A stretch of DNA of 64,000 nucleotides from Pseudooceanicola marinus (GTDB lineage: Bacteria; Pseudomonadota; Alphaproteobacteria; Rhodobacterales; Rhodobacteraceae): the NCBI RefSeq assembly GCF_002786295.1, contig NZ_PGTC01000009.1:1-64000 (forward strand), written 5' to 3'. The notes beneath the pieces were generated by a model. That model worked only from the letters and a program-made list of their open reading frames with translations, made no database searches and was not told the origin of the DNA. Position numbers and translations under genes: made by a program. Shown here piece after piece: positions 8,295 to 16,361 of the stretch; within the stretch, counting starts at the first letter, position 1, and each line of letters starts with the position of its first letter.

Positions 8295-9971
8295 TCAGAG
8301 GGTGCGCGCGGCGGCGTCGAGCCAGAGGGCGACGGCTTCGGCCCCCGGATCCACGTGTCCCAGCACGCGATCGCCGACATAGCTCGACCGGCCTCGGCGG
8401 GGGCGCATGTCCTTCGTGGCCTCTGCCCCGTCGCGGGCGGCCTGCGCGGCGCGGCGCAGGGCCTCCGCCGGATCCTCGGTGCCCTCCATCGCGCGGGCGG
8501 CGGGCCGCAGCGCGTCGACCATGGTCCGGTCCCCCGGTTCCGCCCCGCCAAGTGCCTGCAGGGCCTCGACCCCGGCGGCGAAGGCGCGGGCCAGTTGCGC
8601 GCCCGCGGCCCCTTCGGCCTGGTCCAGAGCATTGCCCGCGGCGGTGGCCAGGATCGCGTAGAGCGGGCCGGAGGTGCCGCCGGTGCTGCGCCGCACGATG
8701 GCGCCGACCTCGCGCCAGAAAGGCGCGCCGGACAGGGTGGCAAGACGCGGCTTGGCGGCCAGGATGGCCTCTGCCCCGGAGGCGAGAGAGCGGCCGATGT
8801 CGCCGTCGCCCACGATCTGATCCATGCGGGTCAACTCGGGCTCGGCGGCGATGATCGCGTCGCAACAGGCCAGGGTGACGCGCAGCAGGGTGGGATCCCC
8901 TTCGCCGGTGGACGTCTCCCCGGTCGGCTGTGCAGGGGCCGGCACCACCGAGGTGGCGGCGGGGCAGGTGGCCGGCACCCAGGCGGGCGCCGCAGTGGAG
9001 GCGTCCAGCGCCGTGCGGCTGTCCTCATCAAGCCGCATCAGCGACAGCGAGACACCGGCCATGTCGATGGCGGTCAGCAGCGTGCCGGCGACCACCCGTT
9101 CGACCCGCAGACCCTGGCGGGCGCAGGCGGTCAGGGCGTCGCCGGTGACGATGGCCAGCTCCATGGGCGGGGTGGCACCCAGGTTGTTGACCAGCAGACA
9201 GACGGGAGTGTCGGCGGCCAGGTCCCGGTCGGCCACGATCTTCTCCACCATCAGGGCGGTCAGTTCCCGGGACGAGGACAGGGCGACACGGTCCAGCCCG
9301 GCCTCGCCGTGGATCCCCAGGCCCAGCTCGATCTCCTCGGGGCCCAGCTCGAAATTCGGACGCCCGGCGGCGGGGACGGTGCAGGGCGAGAGGGCCACAC
9401 CCATGGAGCCCACGGCGGCGATGGCCGCCTCGGCGCGGGCCTTGACCTCGGCCAGGGGCAGCCCGGCCTCGGCGGCCGCGCCTGCGATCTTGTGCACCAG
9501 CGCGGTGCCCGCAATGCCGCGACGCCCGGCGGTTTCCTCGGCGCTGCCCAGGGCGCAGTCATCATCGACCACCACCAGCTCGGTCTCGATCCCTTCGCCG
9601 CGGGCGATCTGTGCCGCCAGGCCGAAGTTCAGCCGGTCGCCGGTGTAGTTCTTCACGATCAACAGGACGCCGCCCGGTCCGGCCACGGCGCGGATCCCGT
9701 CTAGAACCTCGTCCGTCGACGGCGAGGCGAAAACATCGCCCGCCACGGCGGCGGTCAGCATGCCCTTGCCCACGAAGCCCGCATGGGCGGGCTCATGACC
9801 CGAGCCGCCCCCGGACAGCAGGGCCACCTTGCCCGCGCCAGTCACCGCCTCCAGGTCGGCACGCAGGACGATGGTGCGACCCTCGATCAGGCGCAGGCCC
9901 GGCTGGCTGCGCACATAGCCCGACAGGGCGTCCGGCACGACCGAGGCTACCTCGTTGATCAGCTTTTTCAT
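8295..9971 (-). CDS. Dihydroxyacetone-kinase-type protein, fused DhaK-DhaL
   Basis: This 558-residue protein has the layout of single-chain ATP-dependent dihydroxyacetone kinases. The N-terminal DhaK domain (about 1-330) has GGGSGHEPAHAGFVGKGML near 53-71 and His221 (GLGIHGEAG), the residue that covalently binds the hydroxyketone. A Pro/Ala-rich linker follows. The C-terminal DhaL domain has the nucleotide/Mg motif VGDGDIG. A strong GGGAGGAACC site precedes the ATG at 9971. It is divergent from the MarR gene and shares its intergenic operator. Substrates in this family include dihydroxyacetone, erythrulose and related ketoses. Its placement in a P450 regulon is unusual, and its role there is unknown. 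Confidence 0.85.
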   Translation of the reverse strand: MKKLINEVASVVPDALSGYVRSQPGLRLIEGRTIVLRADLEAVTGAGKVALLSGGGSGHEPAHAGFVGKGMLTAAVAGDVFASPSTDEVLDGIRAVAGPGGVLLIVKNYTGDRLNFGLAAQIARGEGIETELVVVDDDCALGSAEETAGRRGIAGTALVHKIAGAAAEAGLPLAEVKARAEAAIAAVGSMGVALSPCTVPAAGRPNFELGPEEIELGLGIHGEAGLDRVALSSSRELTALMVEKIVADRDLAADTPVCLLVNNLGATPPMELAIVTGDALTACARQGLRVERVVAGTLLTAIDMAGVSLSLMRLDEDSRTALDASTAAPAWVPATCPAATSVVPAPAQPTGETSTGEGDPTLLRVTLACCDAIIAAEPELTRMDQIVGDGDIGRSLASGAEAILAAKPRLATLSGAPFWREVGAIVRRSTGGTSGPLYAILATAAGNALDQAEGAAGAQLARAFAAGVEALQALGGAEPGDRTMVDALRPAARAMEGTEDPAEALRRAAQAARDGAEATKDMRPRRGRSSYVGDRVLGHVDPGAEAVALWLDAAARTL

Positions 9972-9990
9972 TGGTTCCTCCCATTGCAGT

Positions 9991-10006
9991 TTGCAATTAA
10001 ACTTGT
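9991..10006 (-). promoter_or_regulatory. Candidate MarR operator between kinase and marR genes
   Basis: On the minus strand this reads ACAAGTTTAATTGCAA, the second copy of the motif shared with 8234-8250 and 10903-10919 but one base shorter in the spacer. It sits in the 72-base gap between the divergent kinase and MarR genes. Occupancy there could control both, including autoregulation. Confidence 0.55.
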
Positions 10007-10043
10007 TTCCGTAGCATCTTGCGACATCAAGAGGAGAGCGCCG

Positions 10044-10535
10044 ATGGCCGATGACCAGATTGTCACCGATGGGGACCTCTCCGTTCGCGCCGACAGTTAT
10101 GCCCCCTACTTCCTGTCGTTGATCAACAACCGCCTCTCCTGGGGGGCGTCGCAGCTTTACCTGACCCTTTTCGACCTGGGTCTGAACGAATGGCGCATCC
10201 TGTCCGCCCTGCGCAACGAACCCGGGGTGCAGGCCCTGCGCGTCTCCGAGATGGTCGCGATGAACAAGTCCGTGGTCAGCCGCTCGACCCGCCGGCTGGA
10301 AGAGCTGGGCCTGGCCGTGGCGCGGCTGGAACTGGGCAAGCGACGCCTGTTCCTGACACAGAAGGGCGCCGAGATGCACGACCGGATCATCGAGATCGCC
10401 CTGCGCCGTGAGGCGGCGCTGTTGGACGGAATCGAGGGCGAGGAGCGCGAGGTGCTCTTCGGCCTGCTGCGCCGGATGACCGAGAACCTGTCGAAGGTCG
10501 AGGCCGTGGATCGCGAACTGACCGGCAAGAGCTGA
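10044..10535 (+). CDS. MarR-family transcriptional regulator of the P450 regulon
   Basis: This 163-residue winged-helix protein has a helix-turn-helix around residues 60-90 (VSEMVAMNKSVVSRSTRRLEE) and a wing with the GKRRLFLTQKG segment. The MarR family usually represses nearby genes until an aromatic or phenolic ligand binds. A GAGGAGAGCGCC ribosome site precedes the ATG. It is divergent from the kinase gene and convergent with the ferredoxin gene. The common motif before three neighbouring transcripts makes it the obvious candidate regulator of P450, transporter, kinase and ferredoxin. The effector is probably the P450 substrate, by inference. Confidence 0.88.
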   Translation: MADDQIVTDGDLSVRADSYAPYFLSLINNRLSWGASQLYLTLFDLGLNEWRILSALRNEPGVQALRVSEMVAMNKSVVSRSTRRLEELGLAVARLELGKRRLFLTQKGAEMHDRIIEIALRREAALLDGIEGEEREVLFGLLRRMTENLSKVEAVDRELTGKS

Positions 10536-10547
10536 GGTCGCATTGGC

Positions 10548-10871
10548 CTAGTACTGACAGGACGGCATCTGCACGACCATGCCGTCCATCTCCGGGGTGA
10601 CCGGGATCTGGCAGCCCAGACGGCTGCGCGCGGTCACCTCGTCGGCGGCGCTTTCCAGCATGTCATCCTCGATCGGGGCCCGTGGCGGGACACGGCTGTC
10701 GTCCTCCTCGGCGATATAGACGTGGCAGGTGGCGCACATGGCGGAGCCGCCGCATTCGCCCACGATGCCGTCGAGGCCGTTGCTGATGGCGGCCAGCATC
10801 AGGCTGGTGCCGGGTTCCACCTCGACCGGGTGGTCGTCGCCTTCGGATGTCCGGAATACGATTCGGGTCAT
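10548..10871 (-). CDS. [2Fe-2S] ferredoxin (adrenodoxin/putidaredoxin type)
   Basis: This 107-residue protein has the cluster ligands CGGSAMCATC (three of the four cysteines, spaced Cx5Cx2C) and a fourth Cys in RLGCQIP, the pattern of P450-type ferredoxins. Acidic stretches (EEDD, EDDMLE) are typical of the reductase- and P450-docking face. AAGGAGGACCAAC gives a strong ribosome site at 10871. It is encoded apart from the P450 operon but preceded by the same motif. With the reductase at 2697 it completes a class I electron-transfer chain. Confidence 0.93.
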   Translation of the reverse strand: MTRIVFRTSEGDDHPVEVEPGTSLMLAAISNGLDGIVGECGGSAMCATCHVYIAEEDDSRVPPRAPIEDDMLESAADEVTARSRLGCQIPVTPEMDGMVVQMPSCQY

Positions 10872-10902
10872 GTTGGTCCTCCTTATGGAGGTTTATATAT
10901 CA

Positions 10903-10919
10903 ACAAGTTTATCATGCAA
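10903..10919 (+). promoter_or_regulatory. Candidate MarR operator upstream of the ferredoxin
   Basis: ACAAGTTTATCATGCAA is the third copy of the motif, 32-48 bases before the ferredoxin start and in the same orientation relative to its gene as the copy before the P450. The AT-rich run TTTATATATCAAC overlaps it and is a likely -10 region. Confidence 0.55.
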
Positions 10920-11296
10920 CATGCCTGCGGCCTGTTGGCGCGTCTGCCTCGCGGTTCGGCGAGCAGACGCTGTCAGTCCTGCCTTGGATGCCGCCGGGCC
11001 AGCCGGGAACCCCACGTCCGCTGCCGGACCTATGACACATGCGCGCGTCGTGATGCCGGGCATTGGTCTTTCGTGAGAAACAGATCCACCCGCATCCTGC
11101 CCAAAGCCGGGCCCCACTGTTGAGGGCCGCCTGATTGCCCATGCTGATTGTGCAAAGTGGCCGCTCATCCAGGAGGCGGCGAATGACCGCTTTCCGACCG
11201 TCCTGTCGGTGACTGGCGTCATGCTGCGTCGGGCACGAACGTCGCGGAAGGGCTGGACGTGGACGTTCTTAACGGCTCCAGAGGGCGGCCTTGCCC
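10920..11296. other. Intergenic stretch without a recognisable gene
   Basis: About 380 bases lie between the ferredoxin promoter and the end of the glycosyltransferase gene. Open frames on both strands lack ribosome sites and family resemblance. A block around 11180-11205 (GGCGAATGACCGCTTTCCG) resembles short intergenic repeats I associate with Rhodobacterales genomes, but there is only one copy here, so the repeat status is unproven. Confidence 0.3.
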
Positions 11297-13501
11297 CTAG
11301 CGCGCGCGGCTGGCGGCGATGGCGGCCTGGTAGATCGACACGACCCGTTCCGAGAAAGCCTCGATCGAATATTTCGCCGCCGCCTCACCGGCGGCAGCGC
11401 CCATACTCTCGCGCTCGGTGCGCGCCACCATCAAGCCGTGCAGCGTGTCGGTCCAGATCGCGAGGTTCTCCGGCGTGGCATAGCCGGTGCAGCGGGTCTT
11501 GACGAAAGCGTCGATGCCGCTCGAATTGACGGCGACGACGGGCAACCCTGCGGCCATCGCCTCCAGCACGACCATGCCCTGCGTCTCGGCGGCCGAGGCG
11601 AAGACGAAGATGTCCGCGATCGCGAGATGCGAGGGCACCTCGTCGGAAGGAACGTCTCCCAACATCGACACGTCGCCGCCAATCCCGAGAGTGTCGATCT
11701 GGGTCTCCAGCGCGGTGCGCTCCTCTCCATCGCCCAGCACCAGCAGGCGGAAGGACGGGGCCCCCTCCGTCTTCAGTCGGGCCATGGCGCTGAGGATGAA
11801 GCCAAGGTTCTTCTCGGGCGACAGGCGCGAGACAGTGACCAGCAGCAGGCGCCCGTCCGGATTGAGCTGCTGACGAAGCGCGTCCAGGCGCGCCGCCGGC
11901 TGGTTGCCGTAGAGCTGTATTTCGACACCGGTCGGCTGCACGTCGACGGGCACATCGACACCGATCAGGCGGATGTAGTCGCGCGTCACCGGCGTCGGCA
12001 CGATGACCCGGTCGCAGCGGTTGGCGAACCGGCTGATGATCCAGTGCGCGACCACGTTGCGGAACACCGCGCCGGGCAGCGGTACCATATGCGCGAAATG
12101 TTCGAGCCGGGTGTGATATGTGAAGACGGTCGGCACCTTCAGCGCCCGCGCCATCCGCAGACCCAGCGAGCCCAGCCAGAACGGGTGGTGCAGGTGGACG
12201 ACATCCGGCGCGAAGTCACGCACGGTCCGCCAGGTGCGCGGATGCAGCGGGTTGGCGAGGCGGATCATCGCACCGGAGCGGAAGATCGTGGGCACCCTCA
12301 GCACGCCTGGTTCGTCCTGCGTCGGCCCGTAGGCCGGACAGACCAGCAGGACCTCATGCCCCTGAGCTTCCAGCCCGCGCTTCAGGCGCTCGACCGAGAC
12401 CGGTACCCCGCCGGTGAACGGCAGGTAGGTGTTCGTGAACATGGCGATCCGCATCGGCCGTCCGAGGTCCACCGGCTCGGGCATCTCGTAGCTCGGGTAA
12501 TAGTGGCGGTCGCGGAAAAGCCGATTGTAGAGGTAGACCCCCAGCAAGACGAGGCCGGTGAAGATCAGCAGGAAGTTCCAGATGCCGACGTAGAACAGAG
12601 AATACACGTAGAACCAGAGACCCTCGATCCGGCGGGCCATCGTCGTCGGCGCGGTGTCGAGGGGGACGAGGGTCACGTTGGTGCCGTCCGGCCCCACGGT
12701 CAGTTCGAGGTAGTGATAGAAGCTCGTCTCGTCGTTCAGGACGAACCCGCCGGCCCCGCCGGTGATGATGTGCCGGACACCGTCGACCACCTGGTCGGAA
12801 TATGTCGATGCGCCTGCGGACACCACCACGTCCGCGCCCAGCGTTTCCAGCAGCTCCAACAGCCGTTCCCGGTCTTCGGGTTCGGACCATGCGCCGGAAT
12901 CCGGCTGGAACAGCGTTTCGGCCACCGGATCGACCAAGGGGGTGCCAAGGAAGACGAGCACCGGCCGGTCGCCCTGGTCCCGCAGAATGTCGCGCAGCCA
13001 GCTTTCCTGCCAGTCGGTCGGGGTCCGGCCGGTCGCATCCAGAAACACCAGCCGCACCGGGGGCAGGTCGACCGAGTAGAAATACGGCCCGAACCGCTGG
13101 TAGAAACGGGTGCCGCCGAATTCCTCGAACTCGTTCTTCGCGAAGGTGAGCAGGTAGGGTTTGTGCAGGTGCGACAGGGTGCCGAGGATCGCACGGTACT
13201 TGTCTTCGCCCCCGCTGCTGACGATGTTCCCGGCCGAAACGACGAAATCGACGCCCGAGGCATTGATCCGCGGCACGATCTCGTTCTCGAAGACACCGAT
13301 GGAGTTGTTGGCATCACCGATCACGGCGATCGACAGGTCTCCCTTGTCCCGGGTCGTCTCCTCGATCCTGTCGATCTGCGACACCAGAAGCGCGCTTGAG
13401 GCAGGGGCGTTCAGATAGAGATATGTCTTGTAGCCGAGCACTGACACGAGCACTGCCACGTTCAGGATCAGAAGGATCGACAGGAGCCGACGGCGCGTCA
13501 T
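11297..13501 (-). CDS. GT4 glycosyltransferase fused to a degenerate calcineurin-like phosphoesterase domain
   Basis: This 734-residue protein has an N-terminal membrane anchor (about 6-30) and then a phosphoesterase-like fold (about 55-285). A membrane pair follows (about 295-330), then a GT4 glycosyltransferase from residue 350, with a glycine-rich loop (TGGVPVS), LVTVSRLSPEKN and the EX7E motif (ETQGMVVLE). Every metal-binding histidine position of the phosphoesterase appears lost: the DxH, GD, GNHE, HxPL and GHxH motifs read DAN, GN, AKNE, GTPL and GAST. The first half is therefore probably a non-catalytic scaffold or sensor. It overlaps the upstream flippase-like gene by four bases. A glycolipid or envelope-glycan role is likely; donor and acceptor are unknown. 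Confidence 0.8.
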   Translation of the reverse strand: MTRRRLLSILLILNVAVLVSVLGYKTYLYLNAPASSALLVSQIDRIEETTRDKGDLSIAVIGDANNSIGVFENEIVPRINASGVDFVVSAGNIVSSGGEDKYRAILGTLSHLHKPYLLTFAKNEFEEFGGTRFYQRFGPYFYSVDLPPVRLVFLDATGRTPTDWQESWLRDILRDQGDRPVLVFLGTPLVDPVAETLFQPDSGAWSEPEDRERLLELLETLGADVVVSAGASTYSDQVVDGVRHIITGGAGGFVLNDETSFYHYLELTVGPDGTNVTLVPLDTAPTTMARRIEGLWFYVYSLFYVGIWNFLLIFTGLVLLGVYLYNRLFRDRHYYPSYEMPEPVDLGRPMRIAMFTNTYLPFTGGVPVSVERLKRGLEAQGHEVLLVCPAYGPTQDEPGVLRVPTIFRSGAMIRLANPLHPRTWRTVRDFAPDVVHLHHPFWLGSLGLRMARALKVPTVFTYHTRLEHFAHMVPLPGAVFRNVVAHWIISRFANRCDRVIVPTPVTRDYIRLIGVDVPVDVQPTGVEIQLYGNQPAARLDALRQQLNPDGRLLLVTVSRLSPEKNLGFILSAMARLKTEGAPSFRLLVLGDGEERTALETQIDTLGIGGDVSMLGDVPSDEVPSHLAIADIFVFASAAETQGMVVLEAMAAGLPVVAVNSSGIDAFVKTRCTGYATPENLAIWTDTLHGLMVARTERESMGAAAGEAAAKYSIEAFSERVVSIYQAAIAASRAR

Positions 13502-14559
13502 GCCCGCGCCGCCCGTGGCCGCAGCGCGCTGATCGAGACGACCGCCCCGATGGCCATCCCGAGATAGATCGTCAGGAAGCGCCAGGTGAAGATCACCAGA
13601 ACCAGTTGAGAGGGGGCGATTTGCCCGGCCATGAGGCCGGCAAAGGCCAGCTCGGAAAAGCCGGCGCCGCCTGGCGACGGCGCGAAATACATCAGGAAGG
13701 TCACGACCGAGAGCGTGCCGATGACCGTCAGCCAGTCCGGTTCCTGCCCGAGCAGGGCCATCAGCAGGGCAGGGAAGGCGAAGAGCGTGAGCAGAAACAG
13801 AAGCGTCGACAGAAGAGCAGCGACGGCGTGCCGACGCGGCCCGGACTGGAACCGTCGGAAACCCTCCGCGAAGGTGGCGAACTCGCGACGCAGGGCATCG
13901 GTCCAGCGGCTCTTGCGATCCGGCTTCAGAAGATGCGCATGCACCAGCAGGGCCAAGGCGCCGTCCAGAACCCGCAGCAGCCAGTCGGGCCGCAGCAGAA
14001 GCACCAGGAAACCGACCAGATACAGGGCGATCACCACTGCGATGGAGCTGACCAGTGCGCCAGATCCGCCCGCGATCTCAACGGCCGGCGCGCCGATCAG
14101 GAACAGCGGGGCCGCGATGAAGATCGCCAGCATGGCGAGAATGGTGCGTATCGTGCTCGCTGCGGCGGCTAGGCCCAGCGGAACACCGCGCCTTTGCAGA
14201 TAGTAGATCTGGGCAAAGCCGCCACCTGTCGCCATCGGCGTGACGTTGGAAAAGAAGATGTTCACGAACACCAGCGGCATCACCTGACCGAAGGACACCT
14301 GGGCGTCGAGCGTTCGCAGCACGAAGTGCAGGCGCATCCCGTCGGCCAAGAAGTAGATCCCCAGGAAGAGGCCGATCAGTGCGAGCGACTGGGGTTCGAT
14401 CAGCCGAGGATCGATCCGCGGGATGCCTTCGCCGAGGAACCTGGCGAGGCCCCAGAAAACGGCACAGCTGAATAGAAGGAAGAGGCCCGCGCCCAGCCAG
14501 AGACCGGCCCTGCCGCCCAAACCTGTCCCGTCGTTCCTGGTCACGATGACCCCATTCAA
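13498..14559 (-). CDS. Flippase-like integral membrane protein (LPG-synthase TM / UPF0104 family)
   Basis: This ~353-residue protein has about eight membrane segments and the family segment VNIFFSNVTPMATGGGFAQIYYLQRRGVPLG near 127-158, plus SPGGAGFSELAF near 295. The family includes AglD-type and MprF N-terminal-like proteins, which work on lipid-linked sugars or lipid translocation. The open frame begins at a TTG (14559), and a GTG in frame at about 14544 is equally possible. Its stop overlaps the glycosyltransferase start (ATGA), so the pair probably makes and moves one glycolipid; that role is inferred. Confidence 0.82.
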   Translation of the reverse strand: MNGVIVTRNDGTGLGGRAGLWLGAGLFLLFSCAVFWGLARFLGEGIPRIDPRLIEPQSLALIGLFLGIYFLADGMRLHFVLRTLDAQVSFGQVMPLVFVNIFFSNVTPMATGGGFAQIYYLQRRGVPLGLAAAASTIRTILAMLAIFIAAPLFLIGAPAVEIAGGSGALVSSIAVVIALYLVGFLVLLLRPDWLLRVLDGALALLVHAHLLKPDRKSRWTDALRREFATFAEGFRRFQSGPRRHAVAALLSTLLFLLTLFAFPALLMALLGQEPDWLTVIGTLSVVTFLMYFAPSPGGAGFSELAFAGLMAGQIAPSQLVLVIFTWRFLTIYLGMAIGAVVSISALRPRAARA

Positions 14560-15016
14560 TTCACATGGCCCTTATAGGGAGAGTTCTCCCCGGGACAAGA
14601 CTAGTCTTAGATGGGCTCAGGGCCAGAGAATGGTAATATGGTCGGCAAACCCTGCCGGATACCCTGGGTGTCGTGCAACGTGGCCCTGGTCTGGGTCGCG
14701 GTGCAGCAGAAGGCCTGGAACGAGGTGTCCGAGGCGGGCCTGGCGGTCTGGATCTCCGGCACGCTCTGGCAGGAACGGCTGGAGCGGATGTTCCCCGCCC
14801 CCTGATCTCTCCTCCCGTCCGATCCCTCCCTGTCTCGGGGGCGCTCCTCCGGCCCCTGCAGCCGACCCCGACACGGGGCCGCCTTTGGGTCTTCCCTGCG
14901 GGGGAAGCTCTTTTCGCATCGCGGGGGCGTGACGGGGCCGGGCCTTGAACTTCGCGCGCGTATCGGCAGGTTGACGGGGACAGGCCCGCCCAAGGGCCCC
15001 CAGTGAAGGAGCTTTC
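14560..15016. other. Intergenic stretch without a convincing gene
   Basis: This 457-base gap separates the divergent flippase-like and peptidase genes and must hold both promoters. An open frame at 14611-14805 (+, 64 residues, ending ...LERMFPAP) has no ribosome site and matches no family I know. It could be the tail of a lost gene. AGTGAAGGAGCTTTC just before 15017 is the peptidase ribosome site. Confidence 0.4.
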
Positions 15017-16258
15017 ATGACCGACCCCGTCATCGACCCCGCCCGCCTTGCCCGTCTCGCCGATGTCGCGGTGAACGTCGGGCTGAACCTGCAGCCCGGG
15101 CAGGACCTGGTGCTGACCGCCCCCGCCGAGGCCCTGCCGCTGGTGCGGGCCGTGGCCGCCAGCGCCTATCGCGCGGGGGCCGGCGTGGTCACCCCGCTCT
15201 TGTCGGACGACGAGGTGGCCCGTGCGCGGTTCCGCAACGCGCATGATGACAGCTTCGACCGTGCCGCCGACTGGCTCTACAAGGGCATGGCCAATGCCTT
15301 CGATCAGGGCGCCGCGCGCATGGCGATCGCCGGGGCCGATCCGATGGCCCTGGCGGCGGAGGATCCCGACAAGGTGGCCCGCGCCAACAAGGCCAATTCC
15401 ATGGCCTCGAAGCCCGCGCTGGAACGGGTGTCGACCTTCACCATCAACTGGTCCATTGCTGCCTTCCCCACGGTGGGCTGGGCGCGCCAGGTCTTCCCCG
15501 ACCTGCCCGAGGATCAGGCGGTGGCCAAGCTGGCGGATGCGATCTTCGCCGCCTCCCGCGTCGATGGTGACGACCCGGTGGCGGCCTGGGCCGCGCATAA
15601 CGCCGCGCTGAAGACCCGGTCCTCTTGGCTAAACGAGGAACGCTTCGACGCGCTGCATTTCACCGGACCGGGCACCGACCTGATGGTGGGCTTGGCCGAA
15701 GGGCACGAATGGCACGGCGGTGCCTCCACCGCGCAGAACGGTGTGGTCTGCAACCCCAACATCCCCACCGAGGAGGTCTTCACCACGCCCCACGCCCAGC
15801 GGGTCGATGGCACGGTGCGCGCGACCAAGCCGCTGGCGCACAACGGCAACCTGATCGAGGAGATCGAGATGCGCTTCGAGGGCGGTCGCGCGGTCGAGGC
15901 GCGGTCGAGCTCGGGCGAGCGGGTGCTACAGCAGATGCTGGACAGCGACGAGGGCGCCCGGCGCCTGGGCGAGGTGGCCCTGGTGCCCTACAGCTCGCCG
16001 ATCTCCCAGACGGGGATGCTGTTCTACAACACGCTCTTCGATGAAAACGCCGCCTGCCACATCGCCATGGGCCAGTGCTATTCCAAGTGCTTCCTCGATG
16101 GCGCCAACCTCACGGCCGAACAGATCGAGGCGCAGGGCGGCAACAGCTCGATGATCCACGTCGACTGGATGATCGGCGGGCCGGAGACCGACATCGACGG
16201 CGTCCGCGCCGACGGCAGCCGCGTGCCGGTCTTCCGCAAGGGCGAGTGGGCGAAGTGA
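15017..16258 (+). CDS. M29-family metallo-aminopeptidase
   Basis: This 413-residue cytoplasmic aminopeptidase belongs to the thermophilic/leucyl peptidase family M29 (AmpS/AmpT-like), which removes N-terminal residues using two metal ions. Family features visible include FTGPGTDLMVGLAEGHEWHGG, NIPTEEVFTTPH with its metal-binding Glu, LIEEIEMRFEGG and the C-terminal SMIHVDWMIGG stretch with its His and Asp. Length matches the family. AAGGAGCTTTC precedes the ATG. It is a stand-alone gene, probably for general peptide turnover. Confidence 0.9.
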   Translation: MTDPVIDPARLARLADVAVNVGLNLQPGQDLVLTAPAEALPLVRAVAASAYRAGAGVVTPLLSDDEVARARFRNAHDDSFDRAADWLYKGMANAFDQGAARMAIAGADPMALAAEDPDKVARANKANSMASKPALERVSTFTINWSIAAFPTVGWARQVFPDLPEDQAVAKLADAIFAASRVDGDDPVAAWAAHNAALKTRSSWLNEERFDALHFTGPGTDLMVGLAEGHEWHGGASTAQNGVVCNPNIPTEEVFTTPHAQRVDGTVRATKPLAHNGNLIEEIEMRFEGGRAVEARSSSGERVLQQMLDSDEGARRLGEVALVPYSSPISQTGMLFYNTLFDENAACHIAMGQCYSKCFLDGANLTAEQIEAQGGNSSMIHVDWMIGGPETDIDGVRADGSRVPVFRKGEWAK

Positions 16259-16265
16259 TGGCCGG

Positions 16266-16291
16266 GGCCCCGGGCCGGCGCGCCCGGGGCC
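16266..16291 (+). terminator. GC-rich hairpin after the M29 peptidase
   Basis: GGCCCCGGGC (16266-16275) and GCCCGGGGCC (16282-16291) are perfect 10-base arms with a six-base loop, eight bases after the stop codon. No T-run follows, so termination without a factor is uncertain. Confidence 0.45.
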
Positions 16292-16361
16292 GCCTCTGCT
16301 GTGGCGGTTGATTTGCCGCAAGGCGGCGTGGGCTTCTACGCTTCAATATCGGCGGGATTCG

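Noticed and set aside
11291-13399. Long plus-strand open frame opposite the glycosyltransferase fusion
   Set aside because: Composition is typical of an antisense shadow (His/Arg/Gln-rich), with no ribosome site and no recognisable fold.
14611-14805. Short plus-strand open frame (64 residues) before the M29 peptidase
   Set aside because: No ribosome site, no hydrophobic or known-family feature; could be a remnant but cannot be supported as a gene.
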